Shown: positions 29,008 to 40,030 of the stretch, in pieces
Layout of the letters: the number at the start of each line of letters is the position of its first letter
Numbering within the stretch: the first letter of the stretch is position 1
Source of the DNA: Deltaproteobacteria bacterium
GTDB lineage: Bacteria > Myxococcota > Kuafuiibacteriia > Kuafuiibacteriales > Kuafuiibacteriaceae
Assembly: GCA_020632995.1 (NCBI GenBank)
Contig: JACKEN010000005.1
Location: 186,001-250,000, forward strand
DNA length: 64,000 bases
Direction of reading: 5' to 3'
The notes under the pieces: model-generated
The model's database searches: none
Seen by the model: the letters and a program-made list of their open reading frames with translations, nothing else
What the model was told of the DNA's origin: nothing
Program-made: the position numbers and the translations under genes

Positions 29008-31866
29008 ATGGTGGGCCGAAGGTGGCTCTGGCTTGCCCTGGTGGTGGCGGCGGCGGGGTGCTCGCGGAGCGTACCCCTGGAGCTGCCAGCGGACGCGGAT
29101 CGGGTCCTGGTGGCGCTCTTGTCCGAGCAGGGGGCGGTGGAGCGCCTGGTCGTGGCGGCCCCCGGTGAGGTGCCGCGCTTCGCGGTCCGGGTGGACTTCG
29201 AGCACCCGCTGGTGACCTTCGCGCTCCGCACCGAGGACTACCTGCACGCGGACGGGCGCGAGGTCTCGGTCGAGGAGCTCCACGGCGCCCTGGCGCGCGC
29301 GGCGTTCGACGAGGATGCAAGTCAGGCTGACCGCGGCGCCTGCCGCCGCTGCCAGGAGCCGGGCGCCGGCAACCTGCAGGTGGTGCACGCCGGGGACTCG
29401 TGCCCGCCCGTCCTCGCGCAGGGGCAGCTCTACCGGGGGGCCGACGGAGAGGTGACGGCGCTCTCCGCCGACGCCATGAAGCCTGAAGACCTGGAGGTCT
29501 TCGTCGCGGCGCAACAGAGCCTGCGACTGGAGTGGCCGGGGGCCTGCGAGTTCCCCGAGGAACCGGGCCCCCTCGCGGCGATGCCCAGCTGGTCCCCGGT
29601 GGGGCCGGACGACGCCCCCTGGCCAGCGTGGGCCCTGGCTCAGGCCGCGGATGGGACGGTGGGCGTGTTCACCGAGGGCCCCCACACCGTGGTGTACTCC
29701 GACGATCGTCGCCTCGTGAGCGCGGGCGCGCCGCCGGGCCGGCCGCGGGCCGCGGTGGCGGTGCCCTCCGGGGCAGCGGCGCGGTTCCTGCTGGTGACCG
29801 ACCGGCGTCAGGAGGGCGCCGCCGCGAGCCTGGCGTTCCTCTGGGTGGAGGATGTGCAGGGCGAGTTGACGACCGGCCCCGCCACCCTGACCGGGCTGGC
29901 TGCCCCGGAAGCCCTGGACGTGCGGGCGCTCCAATGGGTGGACACCGACGCGGGGCGGCGGCTCCTGCTGCTGGGCGGCCGCGGCGGCCGGGGGGTGGTG
30001 GTGGTCTGCGCGCAGGACGGCGCCGGCCTCACGTGTACCGAGTCCGCGCTCTCGGGTGCGGTCTGCGCTGACGTCGGCGTGGTGCGGAGCCTGGTCGCCA
30101 CTCGGCGGGGTTGGCTCGCGGTGGGGCCGGGGGGCTACGCCGAGGCCGCGGTCTCGGGCGGGTCGCCCACGAGCTGGTGGTGTCAGCGCGCCGACAAGGA
30201 GCTGCTGTCGGTCAACGCCAACGCCCCGCCGGAGCTGCTGGCGGTCCAGCCGGTGTCGGTGGGCGCGCTCTCGGACCGGGCCTTCGTGTGTCTGGAGGTG
30301 GCGGACCTGCGGGACGTCGCGTTGGTGTTCCAGGCCCCTCTCGGGGCGGACGCACCGTTCGAGGGCGCTGGCCTGGCGTGGCAGTCGGTGAACGGCGGTT
30401 TCTTCGAGCCGGTCCGGTGCGGTGAGTTCTCGCGCGACCCCGACCAGCTGTTGGACGCGGCCCCGGATCGTCTACGGCTGGACGCGGCCACCGGGCTCGT
30501 GGACGTGTTCGCGGACGGTACGTCCGCGGTGGTCGACCAGTGGGCCTACCGCCAGCGGCTGGGGGGCGACCCCATCACCGCCACCCTGCAGCGGGATCCG
30601 GGCTGGGTCTTGCACCGCACGGGCTGGGCGGTGGAGCCGGAAGCGCTGGGCGCCGCCATCCTCACGGTGGGGGTCGACCGTGCCTATCGCCACGTCTACG
30701 GGCGGCGCGATGCCACCGCATACAACACGGTGGCACCGCGCGCGGACGACTTCGTGGCGTACAACGCGTTCACTGACGCTCTGCCGCTCCGCATCACGCC
30801 GCGCCCCGACGCCAGCGCTCCGTCTGGCCATGGGGCGGACCTGGTGGCGGTCGAGCAGGATCAGACGAGTGAGCTGCGCCTCGGTCCCGGTGAGGCGGTC
30901 GAGGACGCGCAGTACGATCCGGCAACCGGGGAGCTCTGGCTGGTGGGCAACAGCTGGGTGACGGCCGAGGGCGGGTCCGCGAACAGCGATCGGCAGTGGA
31001 AGCCCTTCTTCCGCCGCCTCAGCCCTGGACTGGAGCACGCGCGTGACGTGCCGGTGCCCCTGGAGCGCGGCGCCTTCCTCTGCGACATCACCCCGCTGGC
31101 CCCGGGGCTCTACCTGCTCGCGGGTGGGCAGGGTGCCTTGCTCATCTACGACGGGACCTCCTTCTTGCCGGTGGAGGTGGAGTACGACGACCGGGACACC
31201 GAGGCGGTCGAGGTGGAGCCCTTCGAGGTGAACTCCGGCGAGCCCAGCGCCGACCTCCTGGCGGTGGACGCGGCGGGCGGCGTGGGCTGGGCGGTCGGCA
31301 TCGACGGCCTCGTCTTGCGGGTCGCCCGGGAGCGTCAGGCCGGGGTGCCCCGGTGGGTGGCGCGTCGGGTCTCGCTGGATCGTGTCGCGCAGGACAGCCT
31401 GCGGATCCCGTTCGCGCTACGCCCGCGCCTCACCCACGTGCGCGCGCTCGCCCCGGACCACGTGGTGCTGGTCGCGAACCGCCGGACCCGCCTCATCGGG
31501 CAGGGCTGCCCCCGGGTGCGCCAGAGCCGGACTACGCGCGACACCTCGGACATCGTCCAGATCACCCCCACCGCTGGCTGGCGCCAGCTGGAGGCGGCGG
31601 TCGCTCCCGGCTCGGCGGCGCCCTGGCCGCTCGGCTTCTCCTCGTGGTGGCCGTACCCGGCCCCCGACGGCTTCCTCCCGGAGATCGTCCCCCACGGCCT
31701 GGTGGGTGAGCGCGGCGGCCTCTCGGTGGTGTCCTGGGAGGACGGGGTGTGGCGGGAGGACGGCGCCGTCGCGGGCACGCCGTTCTACCCCACCGCGGTC
31801 AGCTATCGCGACGACCTGGGTTGGGTGCTTGCGGGGCCCAACGCCCGGGTGGCGGTGGCAGAGTAG
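29008..31866 (+). CDS. Large uncharacterised lipoprotein
   Basis: The 952-residue product starts at ATG 29008, which gives a textbook lipoprotein signal ('WLALVVAAAGCSRS') and follows a GAGG. Two early Cys pairs ('RGACRRCQEPG') and several single Cys are spread through the protein. Much of the chain is beta-rich with recurrent 'LLLLGGRGGRGVVVVC'-like and 'GLYLLAGGQGALLIYDG'-like strands, which suggests a beta-propeller or repeated sandwich on the outer membrane surface. I see no catalytic motif. It lies right after the candidate insertion, and its 3' end is 4 bases from a convergent MBL-fold hydrolase gene. Confidence 0.75.
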   Translation: MVGRRWLWLALVVAAAGCSRSVPLELPADADRVLVALLSEQGAVERLVVAAPGEVPRFAVRVDFEHPLVTFALRTEDYLHADGREVSVEELHGALARAAFDEDASQADRGACRRCQEPGAGNLQVVHAGDSCPPVLAQGQLYRGADGEVTALSADAMKPEDLEVFVAAQQSLRLEWPGACEFPEEPGPLAAMPSWSPVGPDDAPWPAWALAQAADGTVGVFTEGPHTVVYSDDRRLVSAGAPPGRPRAAVAVPSGAAARFLLVTDRRQEGAAASLAFLWVEDVQGELTTGPATLTGLAAPEALDVRALQWVDTDAGRRLLLLGGRGGRGVVVVCAQDGAGLTCTESALSGAVCADVGVVRSLVATRRGWLAVGPGGYAEAAVSGGSPTSWWCQRADKELLSVNANAPPELLAVQPVSVGALSDRAFVCLEVADLRDVALVFQAPLGADAPFEGAGLAWQSVNGGFFEPVRCGEFSRDPDQLLDAAPDRLRLDAATGLVDVFADGTSAVVDQWAYRQRLGGDPITATLQRDPGWVLHRTGWAVEPEALGAAILTVGVDRAYRHVYGRRDATAYNTVAPRADDFVAYNAFTDALPLRITPRPDASAPSGHGADLVAVEQDQTSELRLGPGEAVEDAQYDPATGELWLVGNSWVTAEGGSANSDRQWKPFFRRLSPGLEHARDVPVPLERGAFLCDITPLAPGLYLLAGGQGALLIYDGTSFLPVEVEYDDRDTEAVEVEPFEVNSGEPSADLLAVDAAGGVGWAVGIDGLVLRVARERQAGVPRWVARRVSLDRVAQDSLRIPFALRPRLTHVRALAPDHVVLVANRRTRLIGQGCPRVRQSRTTRDTSDIVQITPTAGWRQLEAAVAPGSAAPWPLGFSSWWPYPAPDGFLPEIVPHGLVGERGGLSVVSWEDGVWREDGAVAGTPFYPTAVSYRDDLGWVLAGPNARVAVAE

Positions 31867-31870
31867 GCCT

Positions 31871-32824
31871 TCACCGCGCTGCGACGCTGGTGCTCTGCAG
31901 CATCTGGTGCCCGAGGCGCACGTCGATCTCAGGGTGCCGCGCGACCAGGGCCAGGAGGGCCTTCATGCTCTCCGCGCTCGTCGGCTTGTCGGCCGAGAAG
32001 CTGCCCGGCTCCACCCCGTGCTCCCAGCCCCACCGGGTGTGGCTGGCGTCGCCGGTGAAGAGCACCGGGCCCTTGGGGGTGCGGGCGAGGTAGGCGGTGC
32101 TGCCCGGGGTGTGGCCGGGGACGTGCAGCGCCCAGACCGTGCCGTCTCCGAAGATGTCAATCACGCCTGCGAACTGGCCCGAGGGGTCCGGCTCGAACCT
32201 CCACTCCTGCAGGTTGCCTTTCGATTCGAGCGCCTCGTCCACCGTGCCCTGGGTGAACATGAAGAGCAGGTCGCTCGCCGCGGCCTCCCCCGGTCCGGTG
32301 TAGACCGGGGTGGCGTCGGGCACGTCGCGGATGCCGGAGATGTGGTCAAGGTGGAGGTGGGTGAGGAAGACGCCAGCGGGAGGTTGGGGCTGGGCGGCCA
32401 GCCACGCCTTCGTATCGGTCCTCACCTTCACCTTGTCCGCGTGCATGACGGAGCCGAGGAGGCCCCCGAAGAGGGAGTGGTCGAGGTCGGTGCGCACCGC
32501 CGCCTCCACCCCGGTATCCACGAGGAAGAGGCCGAACTTCGGGTGGCGGAGCGCGTGCATGTAGACCTGGATCGGCTCGTCGCCGTCCTCGAGGTGGGCG
32601 GCCTTGGCGGTCGGGTGGTCGAGGTTGATGAGGCCCGACCGCTCCACCGCCCAGTCCGCCGCGACCACCGTCTCGACCTCCACCGGGCCGGGGATCGACA
32701 GCAAAGCCTCGAGGTCGGCGGTGGCGCGTGGGGTGCCGAGGGCGGCGGGAGCGACGTCGTGGCTGCTGGCGGCGCAGGCCGCGAGGGCGGGGGCGAGGAC
32801 GAGGGAGAAGACGATCCGCTTCAT
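31871..32824 (-). CDS. Exported MBL-fold metallo-hydrolase
   Basis: This 317-residue protein carries a lipoprotein signal ('LAPALAAC') when started at ATG 32824, which has GAGG four bases upstream; an ATG at 32842 is also in frame. The zinc-binding pattern of metallo-beta-lactamase-fold hydrolases is complete: 'THLHLDH' (HxHxDH), a later His in 'VPGHTPGSTAYLA' and the bridging Asp in 'LFTGDASH'. Quorum-quenching lactonases and many other hydrolases share this layout, so the substrate is unknown. It is divergent from a LysR regulator with two related inverted repeats between them, which makes LysR control likely. Confidence 0.85.
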   Translation of the reverse strand: MKRIVFSLVLAPALAACAASSHDVAPAALGTPRATADLEALLSIPGPVEVETVVAADWAVERSGLINLDHPTAKAAHLEDGDEPIQVYMHALRHPKFGLFLVDTGVEAAVRTDLDHSLFGGLLGSVMHADKVKVRTDTKAWLAAQPQPPAGVFLTHLHLDHISGIRDVPDATPVYTGPGEAAASDLLFMFTQGTVDEALESKGNLQEWRFEPDPSGQFAGVIDIFGDGTVWALHVPGHTPGSTAYLARTPKGPVLFTGDASHTRWGWEHGVEPGSFSADKPTSAESMKALLALVARHPEIDVRLGHQMLQSTSVAAR

Positions 32825-32839
32825 GAGCCTCAGTCTATG

Positions 32840-32855
32840 CATCCGATTCTGGATG
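32840..32855. promoter_or_regulatory. Inverted repeat, possible LysR site 1
   Basis: CATCC (32840-32844) and GGATG (32851-32855) form an interrupted palindrome with six bases between. The half-site is the same as in the second repeat 31 bases further on. Confidence 0.5.
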
Positions 32856-32870
32856 GAAATTGCCTTTGTT

Positions 32871-32886
32871 TGGATGGCACCATCCA
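32871..32886. promoter_or_regulatory. Inverted repeat, possible LysR site 2
   Basis: TGGATGG (32871-32877) and CCATCCA (32880-32886) are exact reverse complements two bases apart, ending 3 bases before the LysR start. It shares the GGATG core with site 1. A LysR-family autoregulator often binds sites placed like this. Confidence 0.55.
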
Positions 32887-32889
32887 GGA

Positions 32890-33774
32890 ATGGATATTCA
32901 GTGGGACGACCTCCGGCTCTTCCTCGCGGTGGCCGAGACGGGGAGCTTCAGCGGGGCGGCCCGCGCCCTGGGGGTGGGTCAGCCCACGGTCAGCCGCCGG
33001 GTGGCGGAGCTGGAGGAGGCGCTGGGCCACCCGCTCTTCCTGCGCGGGGTGCAGGGGGCGCAGCTCACCGCGAGCGCGGAGCAGCTCGTGCCGGCGGCGC
33101 GGCGCATGGCCGAGGCCGCAAGTGAGGTTGCGCAGCTCGCCGGAGGCGAGGCGCAGGACCCGGGTGGGCTGGTGCGGGTGGCCGCGCCCCCCGGGGTCGC
33201 CTGGGACTTCCTCACCCCCTTGGCGGCGGAGCTCCGCCATCGTCAACCGGGCCTGCGGATGGAGGTGCTGGCCAGCATCGCCTACCTCGACCTGTCCCGC
33301 GGGGACGCGGATCTGGCCTTGAGGGCGCGCGCGCCCAACCAGCGCGACCTGAGCGTCCTCGCCGAGCACAGCGCTGGGGTCGGGGTGTACGTGAGCCGGT
33401 CCTACGCGGAGCGCCTGCCGGCCGAATACACCCTGGCGGACCTCGACTGGGTCACCTGGGCGCCGCCCTTCCATGAGCTCGCGCCCCGGCCCCAGCTCGA
33501 GGCCATGATCCCCGGGTTCGCGCCGGCCTTCACGTCGGACAACTACCTCGCGCTGGTGCGGGCGGTGGAGGAGGGGCTCGGCGCCATGATCTTCGCGGAC
33601 GTCCGCCACCGCTTCTCGCGTCAGCGGGACCTGGTGCGGCTGCCCCTGGCGCTCGGGCTCGAGCACCGCGCGCAGGTGTTCCTGGTGTCGACGAAGAGCG
33701 CGCTGGCGTCGGCGCGGGTGCGGGCGATGGCGGAGGTGCTGATCGCGGAGCTCGCGGCGATCGAGCCCATCTAA
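32890..33774 (+). CDS. LysR-family transcriptional regulator
   Basis: The 294-residue length and two-domain plan are standard for LysR regulators. I start at ATG 32890 ('MDIQWDDLRLFLAVAETGSF') because a longer TTG start at 32860 would read through the inverted repeats. The helix-turn-helix is 'SFSGAARALGVGQPTVSRRV' and the effector-binding domain starts near residue 90 ('LVRVAAPPGVAWDFLTPLAA'). It probably controls itself and the divergent MBL hydrolase in response to a small molecule. It ends one base before the convergent chemoreceptor gene. Confidence 0.9.
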   Translation: MDIQWDDLRLFLAVAETGSFSGAARALGVGQPTVSRRVAELEEALGHPLFLRGVQGAQLTASAEQLVPAARRMAEAASEVAQLAGGEAQDPGGLVRVAAPPGVAWDFLTPLAAELRHRQPGLRMEVLASIAYLDLSRGDADLALRARAPNQRDLSVLAEHSAGVGVYVSRSYAERLPAEYTLADLDWVTWAPPFHELAPRPQLEAMIPGFAPAFTSDNYLALVRAVEEGLGAMIFADVRHRFSRQRDLVRLPLALGLEHRAQVFLVSTKSALASARVRAMAEVLIAELAAIEPI

Positions 33775-33775
33775 C

Positions 33776-35467
33776 TTAGAGCGAGAAGCCGTCCACCTGC
33801 TCGTAGAGCTCGCGGGCGACCCGGACGACCTGGTCGGCCGAGGTCAGGGCGTCGCCCGAGCGCGACGCGGTGCGGTCGGCGGTGGCGGAGAGCTGTGAGA
33901 CCGCCTCGTTGACCCGGTTGGACTCGCCGTCCGCCTGGTGGACCGCGCCCTGGATCTGGCTGGCCGCGCTGTGCTGGGTCTGCACCGCGTCCGAGATGGC
34001 CTGGGAGGCGGTCTGGATCTCGCTGATCACCCGCTGCACGTCGACCATGGCCGAGGCCGCCTCCTGGGTGCGGGCCTGGATCGACTTGATCTGGCCCCCC
34101 ACCGTCTCGGTGGCCTGGGCGGTGCTCACCGCCAGCGTCTTCACCTCGGAGGCGACGACCGCGAACCCGCGGCCGGCCTCGCCGGCGCTGGCCGCCTCGA
34201 TGGTGGCGTTGAGGGCGAGCAGGTTGGTCCTGGCCGCGATGTCGCTGATCATCTTGATCACCGCGCCGATCTCGCGACCGGACTGCTGGAGCTCCTGCAT
34301 GATGGCGCCGGAGCGCTGGATGAAGCCGGCCGCGTCGGTGGTGATGCGGAAGGCCCGGTCGGCGTGGTCGCCGACCTGCTGGGTCGAGGCGCGGAGCTGC
34401 TCGGCCGCCGCGGTCACCTCACGGATGGCCTGCTGGACCGAGCCGGCGCGGGACTGGGCGGCCTGCACGTGCTCGTTGGCGGCGTGCGCGTCCGACTCGA
34501 GCTCGCCGCTGAGGGAGGACAGCTCACGGGCCGCGCGGGTGAGGGACTCCGCGTGGGCGCGGACGGTCGAGATCCGGGTCCGAAGGTCACCCATCATCCC
34601 GTTGAAGCCCGTGGCCACCCGGCCGATCGCGTCGTTGCTGTCGACCCGCGCGTTGGCGGTCAGATCGCCCGCGGCGGCCTTGTCGACCGCGGTCAGGATG
34701 ACCTTGACGCCGTCCTGGAGCGCCTCCGCCCGACGCAGCTCCGACTGGCGCTGCGACTCGAGCTGCTCTCGGTCGGCCTCGCGCTCCGCCGCGAGCTCCC
34801 GCATCGAGGCGGCCATCTCGGTGGCGGAGATGAACTGACCGGTGAAGGAGCTGATGATGCGCTCGTTCACGAACACGCCGAGGACCACGAAGGCGGCGTG
34901 CAGCAGAACGATGTCGAGACCGGTGCCATAGTCGAAGACCTTGATCGGGGTCCCGAAGACCGAGACATCGTACTGTTGGCAGTAGTTGAAGGTCAGGTGG
35001 TGGACAGCCGCGGTGAGCGCGGCGGCCAGGGTCGGCACCAGGTCCCGGTACCGGATCAGCATCGCGATCGCGCCGAACACGTGGAAGTGCATCTCGATGC
35101 GGCCGCCCTGCTCTTGGATGAACAAGGCCGAGAACAGCATGAGGCACGCAGCGTTGATCGCCCGCGACAGCGCGGTGCCCGCGTAGGCGCGCGTCGCCAC
35201 GAACGACAACGCGGTGATCGCGCCGCCGCCGACGATGCCCAGGAGCCACGTCCCGTGGGAGATCGGGATGACCAGCGCGGCCGCGACCCAGTGCGCCACC
35301 ATCAGCTTGAAGAAGAACTGATCCGCGGCGAGGAAGTCCTCGTCCAGTGCCTCTCGCACCGCGGGCGAGAGCTGCCCGTAGGTCGGGAACAGGCGCTGCA
35401 CCCAGGAGGTGCCGCGGGGGGAAGAGGGGGTGGCGCTGTGGCTGTCAAACCAGGTTGCTTGAGTCAT
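33776..35467 (-). CDS. Methyl-accepting chemotaxis protein with multi-pass membrane sensor
   Basis: This is a 563-residue chemoreceptor. The N-terminal third (about 45-215) has several hydrophobic segments and no large periplasmic loop, so sensing probably occurs in the membrane. It contains the distinctive 'GGRIEMHFHVFGAIAMLIRY', whose HFH pair could bind a metal or haem, and then 'VHHLTFNYCQQY'. A HAMP-like region precedes the signalling domain, which has the conserved tip 'AARTNLLALNATIEAASAGE'. The protein should signal to CheA/CheW, which are not in the window. Its ATG overlaps the stop of the SCO1 gene (ATGA), and CheX is upstream, so it belongs to a three-gene operon. Confidence 0.9.
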   Translation of the reverse strand: MTQATWFDSHSATPSSPRGTSWVQRLFPTYGQLSPAVREALDEDFLAADQFFFKLMVAHWVAAALVIPISHGTWLLGIVGGGAITALSFVATRAYAGTALSRAINAACLMLFSALFIQEQGGRIEMHFHVFGAIAMLIRYRDLVPTLAAALTAAVHHLTFNYCQQYDVSVFGTPIKVFDYGTGLDIVLLHAAFVVLGVFVNERIISSFTGQFISATEMAASMRELAAEREADREQLESQRQSELRRAEALQDGVKVILTAVDKAAAGDLTANARVDSNDAIGRVATGFNGMMGDLRTRISTVRAHAESLTRAARELSSLSGELESDAHAANEHVQAAQSRAGSVQQAIREVTAAAEQLRASTQQVGDHADRAFRITTDAAGFIQRSGAIMQELQQSGREIGAVIKMISDIAARTNLLALNATIEAASAGEAGRGFAVVASEVKTLAVSTAQATETVGGQIKSIQARTQEAASAMVDVQRVISEIQTASQAISDAVQTQHSAASQIQGAVHQADGESNRVNEAVSQLSATADRTASRSGDALTSADQVVRVARELYEQVDGFSL

Positions 35468-36024
35468 GGGTGGAGATCCTCAACGAGTTCGGCGATGCGA
35501 TCGGGATCCAGCGGGCGTTCACGGATGACCGTGCGCACGTTCCAGGTGTCGCCCTCCCGGGCGAGCACGTAGACCGAGTCGGTGTGCCAGCCGGCGGGGT
35601 CGTCCTTCTTCCGCTCGAACCGGACCCCGAGCTCGCGCATCAGCGCGGCGCGGTCCTGCTCGGTCGACTGGACCCCATGGAAGGACGGATCGAAGTGTTT
35701 GGCGTAGCGGTCCGCCACGCCGTCGGCGGCCTCGGTCAGGTTCACGAAGGTCACGGTGAGCCGCGGGGTGGCCTCATGCAGGGTGTAGACGTCGTGCGCC
35801 CGGCGGAGGGCCGCCATGGTGGTGGGGCAGATCTGCGGGCAGTCGACGTAGCCGAAGAAGAGCAACATCCGATCCGCGTCCGAGGGCAGCGGGATGGCGG
35901 TGACCGGGCGGTTCATGTGCACCGGCAGCTGGGTGAGGCCGGCGAGGATGAGGGGCACGGTCAGCACGAGGCCCACGCCCAGGATGCGGGGGTGGGCCAC
36001 CTTCCTCTGGGCGGCGGTGCTCAT
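35464..36024 (-). CDS. SCO1/SenC-family protein
   Basis: The 186-residue thioredoxin-fold protein has an N-terminal membrane anchor ('ILGVGLVLTVPLILAGL') and the copper-binding 'GYVDCPQICPTTM' (CxxxCP) with a later His in 'GWHTDSVYVL'. SCO proteins deliver copper to cytochrome c oxidase or act as thiol:disulfide sensors on the outer face of the inner membrane. No oxidase gene is nearby. Instead it is translationally coupled to a chemoreceptor and follows cheX by 53 bases, so a role in copper or redox sensing for chemotaxis is plausible. Confidence 0.85.
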   Translation of the reverse strand: MSTAAQRKVAHPRILGVGLVLTVPLILAGLTQLPVHMNRPVTAIPLPSDADRMLLFFGYVDCPQICPTTMAALRRAHDVYTLHEATPRLTVTFVNLTEAADGVADRYAKHFDPSFHGVQSTEQDRAALMRELGVRFERKKDDPAGWHTDSVYVLAREGDTWNVRTVIRERPLDPDRIAELVEDLHP

Positions 36025-36077
36025 CACGAGGTCATTTTCGACGGTCGGTGACGTACCTTGAGGCTTGCGCGGGATAA

Positions 36078-36611
36078 TCAGTGCTCGAGGATCGCGACGG
36101 TGGTGGTGAAGAAGCGGTCGTGCATCCGGACCACCGGGATCTCCTCGATCTCGAAGGTGACCGCCACCGTGGTGATGTTCTTGACGTGATAGAGGTTGTA
36201 GCTCGAGCCGAAGATCAGCGCCGGCAGTGAGATGGTGTCGAAGGCGTACGGGGTGTTCTGCAAGCCCGTCTTCATCATGCCGGCGATGATGTTGCCCAGC
36301 TCGCACACCGCGTCGATGACGTCGTCATCGATCTCCTTGTACTCCGCGGCCATGAAGCGACCGGCGAGGAACGTGGCGGTGTTCTCCGAGAGGTTCAGGT
36401 TCATGTTGCCGTTGCGCTCGCCGTGCAGGCCGAGCAGCACCGAGAGCCGGCGGGAGACGGTCGTGAAGCGGGAGATGCCCACCGCCTTCGGTTCGATCCC
36501 GGTCATCGAGAGGCCCTGGATGGTGGACTGCACCACGCACTCCACCAGCTCCTCGTTGAGCCTGAGGGCGGAGACCACCATGTTGGATGCGGTATCGGAT
36601 GTCGTAGTCAC
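36078..36611 (-). CDS. cheX: CheX-family CheY-P phosphatase
   Basis: CheX removes phosphate from phosphorylated CheY to end a chemotaxis signal. The 177-residue protein carries the ExxN active-site motif in 'VCELGNIIAGMMKTGL', with the conserved Gly after it, and the upstream 'NMNLNLSENTATFLAGRFM' typical of the CheC/CheX/FliY group. The length fits CheX rather than CheC, which has two such motifs. It is the first gene of a three-gene unit with SCO1 and a chemoreceptor. cheA, cheW and cheY are not in the window. Confidence 0.85.
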   Translation of the reverse strand: MTTTSDTASNMVVSALRLNEELVECVVQSTIQGLSMTGIEPKAVGISRFTTVSRRLSVLLGLHGERNGNMNLNLSENTATFLAGRFMAAEYKEIDDDVIDAVCELGNIIAGMMKTGLQNTPYAFDTISLPALIFGSSYNLYHVKNITTVAVTFEIEEIPVVRMHDRFFTTTVAILEH

Positions 36612-36667
36612 CTCTGACCCGGTCGGAGGATCGCGGGAGGCCTACAGGGGGGCGGGTAGGATCGGTG

Positions 36668-36700
36668 GATCCGCGACGGCCCCTTGGCTCGTCGCGGATC
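36668..36700 (-). terminator. Strong hairpin after the acyl-CoA synthetase operon
   Basis: GATCCGCGACG (36668-36678) and CGTCGCGGATC (36690-36700) are exact reverse complements around an 11-base loop that can pair further (GCC/GGC). It begins 16 bases past the synthetase stop on the minus strand and lies before cheX. No T-run follows, so it may end transcription only partly or protect the transcript's 3' end. Confidence 0.55.
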
Positions 36701-36715
36701 GATCCAGGTAGGTGA

Positions 36716-38623
<1,908 letters not shown>

Positions 38624-38684
38624 CACGCACTCCCGGGGCGCGCCCCCGCCCCCGGGGACGCGCCCGCTCCGGCCTCAGACCGGG

Positions 38685-39992
38685 TCAGTAGAACAGCTGG
38701 GTCTGGATGATAGCCTCACTCCGGTATCCATCCACTGTCGACTTCGCCTCGGCCCCCGTCGTGTCCAGGGTGAAGACCGGGCGGGCCCGGTACACGAAGG
38801 ACACCTTGGCGCTGTGGCCGTGGATGAACCAGTTGAACCCCACCTCCGGGATGATCGCCAGCGAGTCCCGAGCCTCGAACTTCGAGAACTGCCCGGCCAC
38901 GTAGGGCTGGAGCTTGGTCCCGTCGAGGTCCAGGGGCAGCAGGTAGCCGGCCTGGACGTAGAAGTGCTCACCGGTGCCGATGATCGGGTAGGCGTTGCCT
39001 GCACCGTTGAGGCTGGAGCCGCCGGTGCCGAGGTTCATGATGCCGATGTTCCTGATGTTGTTGGGGCCGAAGTCCAGGTGGTAGAAGGTCGCGTAGGCGG
39101 TGAGGGCACCGGCGCCCTCGCCCAGGGGCGCGTCGAAGAACACGTCGGCCGCGACCGCCAGCTGGTCGTGCTTCTGGACCGCGCCCATCTCGTCGACGCT
39201 GTACATGGCCTTCGGGTGCCAGTACCAGCCGGCGCCGATGTTGAAGACGCTCTTCTCGCCGATGTAGGTGCCGGGGAGATAGGGCAGCGTGTTGCTCTCG
39301 TCATCCATGAACTCCCAGAAGAGGTAGCCCGCGAACGAGGGGCTGTTGTTGCCCGGATTGTAGTTGGCCGCGGTGCCCGGGGTGGGGCTGCCGGTGTTGA
39401 AGGGGCGGTTCAGCGAGATGCGGTAGTCCAGCTTGTCGATCTTGCCCTTCGCGTAGACGCCGAGCTGCCGGGCGAACTGGTCCGAGGCCTCGATGGTCGG
39501 CCAGTTCAGGATCGGGGCGTCCAGCGTGAGGAACTTGATCGTGCTCCAGTTGGTCATCCGGGACACGCCGTTCCAGTAGTGCAGACCCGCGCCCAGCGAG
39601 AAGTAGGTCGGCGCCACGTCGAACTCCGTCCACACGTCGTGGACGTAGAGCTGCGGCTTCTTCCCGTTGTTGAAGGTCTGGTTGTTGATACCGAAGTGGA
39701 AGACCAGGGTCAGCCGGTCGGCCACGCGCCCGAACAGGAGGAAGCGCGAGCGTCGGATGCCCACGTCCATCTGGTTCTCCAGGGCGCGCCCGCTCACCAG
39801 GGTGCCCGGGTTGTTCTGGATGTAGCGGCCCCAGATCTGGTGCCAGGTGAGGAAGCGGATGTAGTTCTTGCCGTCCTCCGTGAAGTTGAACTGCATCTTG
39901 CTCCCGTCGGCGGTGGCCGCTTCGGCCTTGCCGATCCAGGAGGCGCCGAGGATGGCGACCAGCGCCAGCGTACGGAAGGTGTTCTTCAGCAT
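38685..39992 (-). CDS. Outer-membrane porin-like protein
   Basis: The 435-residue product starts at ATG 39992 behind AAGGAG and has a cleavable signal ending in 'IGKAEA'. The mature chain is beta-rich, with alternating aromatic and polar residues ('YFSLGAGLHYWNGVSRMT', 'TAYATFYHLDFGPNN'), and ends in 'IIQTQLFY'. That aromatic C-terminus is recognised by the BAM complex. It looks like a 16- to 18-stranded porin of the phosphate-selective O/P type. Its place between the symporter (38-base gap) and the synthetase (61-base gap) suggests it lets short-chain carboxylates cross the outer membrane. Confidence 0.8.
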   Translation of the reverse strand: MLKNTFRTLALVAILGASWIGKAEAATADGSKMQFNFTEDGKNYIRFLTWHQIWGRYIQNNPGTLVSGRALENQMDVGIRRSRFLLFGRVADRLTLVFHFGINNQTFNNGKKPQLYVHDVWTEFDVAPTYFSLGAGLHYWNGVSRMTNWSTIKFLTLDAPILNWPTIEASDQFARQLGVYAKGKIDKLDYRISLNRPFNTGSPTPGTAANYNPGNNSPSFAGYLFWEFMDDESNTLPYLPGTYIGEKSVFNIGAGWYWHPKAMYSVDEMGAVQKHDQLAVAADVFFDAPLGEGAGALTAYATFYHLDFGPNNIRNIGIMNLGTGGSSLNGAGNAYPIIGTGEHFYVQAGYLLPLDLDGTKLQPYVAGQFSKFEARDSLAIIPEVGFNWFIHGHSAKVSFVYRARPVFTLDTTGAEAKSTVDGYRSEAIIQTQLFY

Positions 39993-40030
39993 GTCTCTGC
40001 TCCTTGTCATCGCTCTCTGACCGGTCACCC

